The notes below the pieces were generated by a model. It saw only the letters and a list, made by a program, of their open reading frames with translations. It had not been told where the DNA came from and did no database searches. The translations under genes and the position numbers were made by a program. DNA of 64,000 nt, taken from NCBI GenBank assembly GCA_025769875.1, contig JAGFNK010000038.1:124001-188000 (forward strand), written 5' to 3'. This DNA is from Russula earlei (lineage: Eukaryota > Basidiomycota > Agaricomycetes > Russulales > Russulaceae). Numbering within the stretch: position 1 is the first letter of the stretch; each line of letters begins with the position of its first letter. Shown here in pieces: positions 57,348 to 64,000 of the stretch.

Positions 57348-59535
57348 TAGTGTTCTTCCAGCCCAGCTTGGCCTGAAAGCCCCAGCTTTGGCCTGGCTTG
57401 AGGCGGCTTTGGCTTTCTCAAATCCTGAGCCAGGCCAAAGCTGTCAAATCCGGCTGGCTTTGGCTTGGCTCGGCCTAGGCCGTGGCTTTTATGCGTAAAA
57501 TATGCTTAGTTGTAGAATGAGATAGTGGAGCAATGTTGCATCAATGGAAGCTACTACACTATTCAGACCAATTCATAGTCTCCTCATCTTCGTCCTCAAT
57601 CAGTAGCTCATCCCAAGAAAACCCTTCAGCGTCTGACTCCTCCTCAGCATCGTTTGAATCCCCTCTACCCACATCTGCTAAACCTTCATTGCATTCCTCC
57701 AATTCCAATGTTGATGATGGTGCGGGTTCTTGGAAGAGCAAGTCACGCCGGATTGCACATTTGATGCACTGGAGGGCCTCCACAATGTCACCCTTGAGAT
57801 GACTGCAGCATTTTGATATTGTGATCCCCCCCTGCAAGAATGCGCACTCACTTGAGACTGATGATGACATAATTTCAAGATAGTCCCACATGAGTGAACT
57901 CCATGCAGGATGATAGCGTTGTGCATTGTACTACGAGATGTTGTTAGACACAGGTCATCAGAGTGTTCAGTTCAAAATACTCACACCCCACCACTGGACT
58001 GCTGTCCAGCCTTCCAGCACTTGCTCAGGAACATCCATATAGGCTTGGTAGTCATGAAGCCATGGCCATTGAGGATCATCTGGCACATCCACCCCTATAT
58101 CAGCTGTGTGGTCTTCATCGTCATCAAGTTCTTGAAGCAGAGCTTGCAGGCCCTTGCTCTTCGTTGATAGTACCGGTTGCGTTGTTGTGGGGCCTAGAAA
58201 ATGGTCAATGAGTGTCCATTCGAGGGGCTCTACATCTGAGGGTGTGGTATCAAGTTCAGTAGAGGATTGTGGGATAATGCCGGCGTGAGTGAGGAAGGTA
58301 TCTAAGAGGAGATGGCATTCATAAGCAGTTGTGGCCCATGACATTAGCTTCCACATATCGAGTGCAAGAGACTCTGACAGCAATGGAGCTGATGCAAGAG
58401 GTTGAGCGCTAGGTGACTGTGGTTGTCATCCTGAAATGCGTTGAGCCAAGCTAGACAATTTGTTGTTCATAGGAGAATGATGATTTGGTCGCAAAGGTCT
58501 CGGAGGGTGGAATGTACCCTGGTGCGACTGCCCAGTGGGACTGCTACACAACTGTAGCCACTGTTCTTTGAACTAAATGTACTGAGCAAATGAAATGGAA
58601 GAGAGGGACATGGACATACCTTGGTGAGATTGCACAGGTGGCATTGGATCATGGTTATAGTAGCCCTGGGACTGGCCCTGCGACAGAGAAAGATGTACCC
58701 GATTCCCATCACTAACTGTAGGACCCCACAGCAGATTCCCCAATGCAGTGGCATTGTCTACAGGATACAGGTCAGGGGTGCTCATGATGCGGGGTTGCAG
58801 GCTCACTCTCCACACCATGATGCAATGGCCTTTCTCCAGTGCATGGAATATTCAGCAGCAGCAAAGCCATGAAAGACTGATGGCCTGTATTAGAAATGCC
58901 TGCTAAGCCATGTGACAGTGTTGTGGGGACTGTTAGTGAGATCGGAGAGTTCTGTGAAGGGATCTCTAGAACATCACAGTACTTGGCAATGGAACGTTGC
59001 ACACACAATGTAAGCGACTTATGCCCAAGTGATACTGGTGTCCAAGGGTCCAAATATCACCTTCCATTGTATTCATAACTGACCAGATTTTATCATCTTT
59101 GGATCCTCTGGGCACAGCATCTGACAAAGAGCTTGAGAGAACACTGATCTCCTTGACAAGTTGTTTGACTGTTTCGGGAGTGGACATTTTGGATGCAGAA
59201 GGGGGAGGAGTGCAAATTGATGCAAAGGTGAGCATTCAGCACATCATCATATAGGCCACCAAGGCTTACATTGAACATGTACTCAAGCAAAAAAGAAGGA
59301 TGAGAGGGAAGCGCAGATATGATGATGAAAAACAACAGCAACGATGGTGTGTCCATGCAAAGTCAACAAATTAAAGTTTGATGATTATCCCAATTGACAG
59401 CCTGGCTCTGGCTTTTCAAATCTTAGGCTGGGCCAAAGCCATCAAGAAGCTGTCACTTTGGCCTGGCTCGGCCCGGCCTATTTTGGCCTGGCTTGGCCTG
59501 GCTCGTGGCCTGAGGCCGGGCCGGGCAAAACACTA
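57348..59535 (-). mobile_element. hAT DNA transposon, 2,188 bp, defective
   Basis: Bounded by a perfect 8-bp target duplication. The termini are inverted: TAGTGTTCTTCCAGCC at the left, TAGTGTTTTGCCCGGCC read inward from the right. Both ends carry many copies of GGCCTGGC/GGCTTGGCC (57375-57480 and 59400-59525), likely subterminal transposase-binding repeats. The interior holds a broken minus-strand transposase, listed separately. It lies inside older repeat sequence. Confidence 0.92.
57559..59356 (-). pseudogene. hAT transposase remnant with dimerisation domain
   Basis: Minus-strand fragments at about 59356-58966, 58818-58467, 58383-57967 and 57926-57559, in different frames. The last fragments contain the hAT C-terminal dimerisation signature: VQWWG, then LEIMSSSVSSECAF, GGITISK, LKGDIVEALQCIKC. 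The usual SSERAF reads SSECAF, and the position that is normally two basic residues after TISK reads CC, which are Arg to Cys changes expected from CpG to TpG decay. The N-terminal zinc finger is not visible. Frames are interrupted, so the element cannot encode a working enzyme as it stands, unless some breaks are introns. Confidence 0.75.
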
Positions 59536-59543
59536 GTTAGGAC
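59536..59543. repeat. hAT target-site duplication, right (GTTAGGAC)
   Basis: Exact copy of the left duplication at 57340-57347. Confidence 0.9.
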
Positions 59544-59906
59544 TTTCTCGCTGCAATCTGTATCTGAGACAGTAAATTAGTTTTTTGACTTTTTAACTTT
59601 TAGTATGAGCGATCAGGGGCTGGTGGAACAGTCATGGGATCGAGACTAAGATTCCTGAAACACATTAGACAAAATCCCCCCATGAAGGGGGGGTGTCCAA
59701 AAAATTTGTCCCAGGTCCTTCTGAACCCAGAGGCAGAGCATGTCACACCACAAAGGTGCTCCACGTGTTTTCACCTTTGGTGGAGCAAAATCCACCAAAA
59801 CTAACTAACAGCAAATGAATCTGGTGCTTTGCATGTGCACTAGTAAGCAGTGAACACATGGACACTAGAGGCCCTTACTCATTGTCTAGGGCCTCCTTAC
59901 TCAGCA

Positions 59907-59940
59907 GCTTAGTGAGCATGACAGAGCATGCTCACTAAGC
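59907..59940. repeat. Perfect hairpin in the decayed LTR copy
   Basis: 14-bp arms (59907-59920 and 59927-59940) around a 6-nt loop. It corresponds to the hairpin at 62379-62412 in the intact LTR, but one base pair differs in both arms. Confidence 0.85.
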
Positions 59941-60578
59941 ATGTCATGATCTTGCAGATCAGAAGCATGCACAAGTGAGATCGACTGTGGGTGAGTGATG
60001 CCAATTGTGTGCATGCAATGGGAACTGAGGGATTGGCCTGATCCAATACTTACTTTGATATGAGTTCATATATTCAGTCACCTTACATCTCAACTTGTTA
60101 ATTAGTGTGATGATTGTATGCTCGATCATCAACATGCACACAATTTCTCATAGATTGTGGACTTGCATAGTCCAGATAGTTTACCTATTTAATCTAGTAG
60201 TTAGTCCTACTATTTACCCTCAGTGATTGCTTATGCACGCAAGTCACTGAGGTACATTTATTCAGCTATTGTACACATGCACTGTAGACTAATACCTAGA
60301 TAGCATTTATCTTATCTAGGTAAATATACATTATAGTGATCACTTATGTGTGTGAGTCACTGAGCCTTTATCCTATCTAGTGACATGTTCCCACATGCAT
60401 ATGCCTGCATGTGCATCTGGCCACTGCATGCATGTTCACTCACAGAACCAAATATAGACACATATATTCACACCACAGTCCCTAATAAATTTACAAAGCA
60501 TTCCCCAATGTCTTACTCATATTTAATTGTGTTTGATAACAAGGTTATGACTTGTTCTCTATTTAGTAGTCCCCTTGT

Positions 60579-60740
60579 TGTCAGAACTCACTGTTGAACA
60601 ATCCAGTTCAAGAGTCAGACAGGAGCTTGGAGACAAGTCAACTAAGTTCTAGGGCAAAGTTGGCAAAGAGCATGGACCAAATGAGTAACAAGCACCAGAG
60701 AGGAACTGGTACTGGTTGTGAGAGTGTTACGAACCAAGGC
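60579..60740 (+). repeat. Plus-strand fragment of LTR family A, 5' end
   Basis: Starts TGTCA and matches the first about 160 bp of the solo LTR (62030-62190) in direct orientation, for example CTCACTGTTGAAC and CCAGTTCAAGAG. It abuts the decayed minus-strand copy directly, so two LTR pieces meet here in opposite orientation. Confidence 0.75.
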
Positions 60741-60972
60741 CAAGTCCTGGCCGAGGATTGTCCTATTTTACTCAAGAAAGACCTCTCTCACTTTGCATTG
60801 CCGACTCCCTTCCATTTTCTGGGCTATCCCTCCTGTGGTACAAGATATTGCTATTGCAAAGGCACTCTAACACGACCAGGCACCGGTTTCCTAATCGGGT
60901 AATCATCGCGTGGCAGCCACATGGCCACTCAGCCACCATGGACCTGAAACAGCGGCACAAACTCTTAGAAAC

Positions 60973-61414
60973 TGTTGCATAAATCATCTGACATCATCAA
61001 GGCTCCAATGACATCATGGCTGACTGAGCAACTCCACAGTGACCTCATAGGCTCACTAAGCGCCCCACAGTGACATCATAATGATGTCATCGCTCCACAA
61101 TGATCAGTAATGCGCTCAGTAAGCCTGAAACTTGACACAAGCAAGTTTATGCCTCTGTAGTCCTATTGGATGGTACCAAAGAGTCTAGAATAGTCCCAGT
61201 GCTTTGTAATCGACCCTGTACACTGTATATAAGCCCCAATGAAGCATGGCAGTCGTCAGACTGTCCATTTGTGATACTCTCATACTCCTGGGTACTCCCC
61301 TGCGACCGCTCAGTTTAAAGACTTCCCTCGTCTTCAAGGTACTCTTCTACGACCGCCTTGTCTAAAGCCCCTCGCTGCACTGGCCTCCAGTCTTCGCCTC
61401 TGCCTCTTGCAACA
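60973..61414 (+). mobile_element. LTR of a second retroelement family (LTR family B), 442 bp
   Basis: Begins TGTTGCA and ends TGCAACA, the short inverted termini of an LTR. It contains a TATA box (TATATAA, 61226-61232) and a CT-rich downstream part, the usual U3-R-U5 layout. Flanking 5-mers do not match (GAAAC left, CTTAC right), as expected for the 5' LTR of an element that continues to the right. No primer-binding site is obvious directly after it; a TGGTACC lies about 20 nt downstream. Confidence 0.7.
60989..61124. promoter_or_regulatory. Repeated cis-motifs in LTR B
   Basis: TGACATCAT occurs at 60989, 61009 and 61071 and inverted at 61081, the last two forming a palindrome (61071-61089). 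This resembles a CRE/bZIP site with one transition. GCTCACTAAGC (61051-61061) and GCTCAGTAAGC (61114-61124) are the same as the hairpin arm of the unrelated LTR A. They are likely promoter or enhancer elements; the binding factor is unknown. Confidence 0.5.
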
Positions 61415-62024
61415 CTTACCAGTCCCCATCTGGTACCTCCTCGTCGTTTGGCTCGTCCTCCTGTTCAACGCTGCCTTCGCCGTGTATCATCTGTTCCGAC
61501 CCTTGCCCACCTGCTCCTGAGTCCTTAGTGATCAGCAGTACGTGTCTTGACATCTGGACAGTCTCTCATCATCCCTGTATTGACCAGCCAACGCTCAAGT
61601 GTCCACTCCTAACTCCCCCACTTTGGTTAACACCTCCTTGCGCCTCCCTTCTCCTCTGCAACCTACCCCACGCACTGCCCTTCGCATCCTCACTGAAGAC
61701 ATTGACCCGGTCGACACATCCTCACCCCTCAGCCTCTTGTACTCCCCAACAGCCCCACCATTGTCTCCCAACATTCCCCAGCCTATCCCAGGCGACTTTG
61801 TCCCTGTCGGCACTCCCCCTCCAGTGCAGAACAAGCAACAGCAAGCGGACCGTCCTCCCTTGCCTGAAGGCTTCCTCGACCGTCCCCCTTGCACAGCATT
61901 CCGATTCCACCCCCACCAATACTTCGTCCTTCCCACTACTAATCGATCCCGCGAGCAGTGGCGTCCACTCCACGACCTCAACCACCAAGATTATCTAGGG
62001 CGCATCCCTACCTCAGACCTGTCA

Positions 62025-62029
62025 AGACT
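62025..62029. repeat. Target-site duplication of the solo LTR, left (AGACC)
   Basis: Five-base direct repeat; the second copy is at 62982-62986, directly after the LTR. Confidence 0.85.
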
Positions 62030-62981
62030 CACTGTTGAACTATCCAGTTCAAGAGCGAGGGATAAGCTCGAAGACGAGTCGATAGACGTCCAAGACCGCG
62101 TGGGCAAGGAGTAGAACCCAGAGGAGCAACAAATACCAGAGAGGTATTGTTACTGTGAGAGTAGAACAATTACGCAGGGAAGAGGCCAGGATAATCACAA
62201 GGGGATGGTCCTTAAAGGAGTATCCCAGGAATGGAGAGTGCCGTAAACAAATGGACAGTCTGAGGACTGTCCGCTACTTTATTGAGCGCTTATATACTAC
62301 AAGAGAGTTGCTAAATAGGGAACAAGTCATAACCTTGTTATCAAGCACAATAGAGTGATGAGTAAGAAGTCGGAGGACGCTTACTGAGCATGCTCAGTCA
62401 TGCTCAGTAAGCTGCTGAGTAAGAAGCTTGTCTTGATGAGTAAGAGCTTCCATTGTCCACGTGTTCACTGCTTTAGTACACGTGCAAGCACCTGATTCAT
62501 TTCCTGTTAGTTAGTTTAGGGCCGGTCATTTGAGGACTTGTAGTTTGGTTATGGAATAGTGTTTATCTTATAAGGCCCTTATATAGTTCTATTAGGGTCC
62601 TTAGAGTCGACCCTAATACTTCTATTAAGGTCCTTAGTGTTGCCTTATAGTTCGTTCTATAGTTATTAGAGTTGGTCTAATAACGCGTTGTAGGGCTTTT
62701 GATACTAGGTTAGTACCTATTGTAGAGTTCCTAGGGTCGTTCCAAATGGTCCTTAGGAAGGCTCTAATACTGTCCTTAGTTGCTAGAAGGGTTGCCTTTA
62801 AGTGGGGCTTGCTGTATGTCGATTGTGCCGAGAATCGCTCGCGCAACAATGCGCGCGCGATATTGTGGACACCTCTACTCACCCCTTTTGCTCGTGTGAA
62901 CAGGGTGGCATCATAGAGGCTGGGTTTCCTCCTATAAGGGAGGGTCCCTCAAGGGTCCTCCCCGGGGAATGGTTCATGACA
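62030..62981 (+). mobile_element. Solo LTR (family A), 952 bp
   Basis: Begins TGTCAAGACTC and ends GGTTCATGACA with TGTCA/TGACA inverted termini, and is flanked by the 5-bp duplication AGACC. It contains a TATA-like TATATA (62291-62296) and a perfect hairpin (62379-62412). CG dinucleotides are plentiful (for example the run of CGs at about 62825-62862), so it is young or unmethylated compared with the relative at 56.6 kb. No internal domain, so it arose by recombination between two LTRs after insertion. Confidence 0.9.
62379..62412. repeat. Perfect 14-bp hairpin within the solo LTR
   Basis: Arms GCTTACTGAGCATG (62379-62392) and CATGCTCAGTAAGC (62399-62412) around the loop CTCAGT. The inner part also contains a 12-bp palindrome (TGAGCATGCTCA, 62385-62396). 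Confidence 0.9.
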
Positions 62982-62986
62982 AGACC
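62982..62986. repeat. Target-site duplication of the solo LTR, right (AGACC)
   Basis: Exact partner of 62025-62029. Confidence 0.85.
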
Positions 62987-63523
62987 AGTTGAGTCGTCGC
63001 ACTTTCACCGACACCTTCACCACCGCCTTTCGTGCACGCATCGTCCACACTTTTGCGGTCGAACCCTCCAACTCTGCCCTTGCCACCCAGTACAACTTGA
63101 CCCCCTTCAGTATCTGCTCCAACGTCGGGATATACGCCCCGGACGCTGACTTTCCCCTCAGACGCATTGCATACATCTTCAATACTTCTTTGTTTAGGAA
63201 ACTACTTACCTTGCCTGCTATTTACCGCCCTGCTTACGAGGGCTCGTTTTGCTTGTCTATCGTACACGACTTCTTGGACGGACGTCTCGCCTTTGCTTAC
63301 GGTTACTTACATTTTGAGGAGAACAGTAACCGCGTAGCTCTACGTCACTATTCGACTTATACAGTCGACACCATCCGCTTTAACCCCCAGCTACTTCGTT
63401 TCTGCTTCACGCCTCGTATTCCCCCTAACCCCCTCGAAATAATCGAGAGGTACCGTCTCGAAACCATAGATCTTGCGCACAGTTCTTAAAAGTAAGAACC
63501 ACCCTTGTAACGCTTCAATAAAT

Positions 63524-64000
63524 CTTTTTCCTTTGCTTTAACTAAAGTGCCTCGAGAATACACCCTAGAAGAAGACGAAGAAGAAGATGCTATCACTAGA
63601 CACGTCTTAAGTCTAAATCATTATCGGACTTGGACCTCCGTCGCATTCCCTGTCACCACTTTAACCAACTTACACAACGTACCAGAAGTTGAACCACCTC
63701 ACAAGGATTTCCCCCACCTTATTGTTAAAGAATTCCTTGAAGTCTTGCCTTTTGGACAACTCTTAAGCCACGACGAACATGCACTATACCTTGAAACCAT
63801 TAGTCGACTTCTACCACCAGCGCGACAACAACTATTATATTGGCACCTTGCTCAAGCAAAGAACATCCAAGGACAGCCAGTTGACTACCAATCCTTACGC
63901 ACCAGTGAATTAAACCTTTGGACCAGAGTCATTCAACCACGCCACCACATTATTATCCACTCCTTGAGAACAGGATACCGCTTGTTCTACTTAGCTTGGA
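63524..64000 (+). CDS. Second ORF of the LTR-B retroelement, partial
   Basis: Open to the end of the window, with no ATG in the visible part. The probable first codons are near GTG 63550. The translation begins VPREYTLEEDEEEDAITRH, acidic, then looks folded (HLIVKEFLEVLPFGQLL, ARQQLLYWHLAQAKN, HHIIIHSLRTGYRLFYLAW). Codons end mainly in A, T or C and G is rare on this strand, the same skew as the preceding ORF. I recognise no protease, reverse transcriptase or integrase motif yet; those would lie beyond the window. It could instead be a captured or viral-type gene. Confidence 0.4.

Larger units (their letters stand above)
56557..60578 (-). mobile_element. Decayed minus-strand copy of LTR family A, interrupted by insertions
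   Basis: 56557-57032 is the reverse complement of the 3' half of the intact LTR at 62030-62981, starting TGTCATGAACC opposite the intact end GGTTCATGACA. The match resumes at about 59796-59945 and again at about 60503-60570, in the same order as in the intact LTR. Between the matches lie about 2.76 kb (an unidentified insertion of about 565 bp that itself received the hAT element) and about 555 bp of further unidentified sequence. From 56621 to 57000 there is no CG dinucleotide, while the intact copy has many at the same sites. Confidence 0.8.
61584..63489 (+). pseudogene. First ORF of the LTR-B retroelement, split by a solo LTR
   Basis: Open from 61584 to 62029 (no ATG; the frame follows a stop) and again from 62987 to 63489 after the inserted LTR. 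Removing 62030-62981 and one copy of AGACC restores a single frame of about 316 codons across the junction (PTSD then QLSRRTF). The N-terminal part is Pro/Thr/Ser-rich (PPPVQNKQQQADRPPLPEGF); the C-terminal part looks folded (VGIYAPDADFPLRRIAYIF, YGYLHFEENSNRVALRHY). Position after an LTR suggests a Gag-like protein, but I see no CCHC knuckle and recognise no family. The coding strand is strikingly poor in G. Confidence 0.5.

Noticed and set aside
61528..61998. Alternative 156-codon frame overlapping the LTR-B ORF
   Set aside because: It does not continue across the solo LTR, whereas the frame starting at 61584 does, and its composition is that of a shadow frame.
1..64000. CRISPR arrays, bacterial operons, riboswitches or rRNA genes
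   Set aside because: The window is intron-rich eukaryotic DNA; no spaced repeat array, Shine-Dalgarno-type gene layout or rRNA-like sequence was seen.

Overview
The window is nuclear DNA of a filamentous basidiomycete, most likely an Agaricomycete. Nearly every recognisable gene is split by many 48-60 nt introns with GT-AG borders and CTAAC-like branch sites. Proteins match fungal-specific families (RSC1/2, Kre9/KNH, Hal4-type kinase, fungal OPT transporter), and the repeats are typical fungal LTR elements plus a hAT element. Exon borders given here were read by eye from splice signals, frame continuity and family alignment; most joined lengths are exact multiples of three. No database search was possible.

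Layout. 0-1 kb: 3' end of VPS27 (ESCRT-0). 3.1-6.4 kb: complete VPS35 (retromer). 6.7-7.4 kb: small orphan gene. 7.4-10.4 kb: gene-poor. 10.4-13.7 kb: BCP1 and PUT1 (proline dehydrogenase), divergent. 14.4-18.8 kb: CAND1/TIP120. 19.0-19.6 kb: small conserved-looking protein. 21.5-23.3 kb: VPS4. 24.5-26.3 kb: Hal4/Sat4-like kinase, divergent from ribosomal protein eL19 (27.1-27.8 kb). 28.0-30.0 kb: MYST histone acetyltransferase. 31.1-34.5 kb: a 970-aa pseudokinase. 35.8-38.0 kb: low-complexity protein. 38.9-40.6 kb: single-pass membrane protein with a Kre9/KNH-like ectodomain. 41.1-41.7 kb: Mediator subunit 9-like. 41.9-46.0 kb: OPT oligopeptide transporter. 46.1-49.0 kb: RSC1/2-like bromodomain-BAH protein. 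50.1-51.3 kb: two-finger C2H2 transcription factor in large non-coding flanks (to about 56 kb).

56.1-64.0 kb is a nest of transposable elements. A 952-bp solo LTR with a perfect 5-bp target duplication splits the first ORF of a second, unrecognised LTR retroelement. A decayed, inverted and almost CpG-free relative of the same LTR lies at 56.6-60.6 kb, and within it sits a 2.2-kb hAT element with an 8-bp target duplication. The CpG to TpG/CpA loss and Arg to Cys changes in the hAT transposase point to methylation-linked (RIP-like) decay.

Three endosomal-sorting genes (VPS27, VPS35, VPS4) fall in 23 kb, and four chromatin or transcription genes (MYST, Med9, RSC1/2, C2H2 factor) fall in 23 kb further along. 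Housekeeping genes dominate and gene order looks like ordinary fungal euchromatin until the repeat block. The most unusual items are the LTR hairpin preserved by compensatory changes, the G-poor retroelement ORFs at the right edge, and the pseudokinase.
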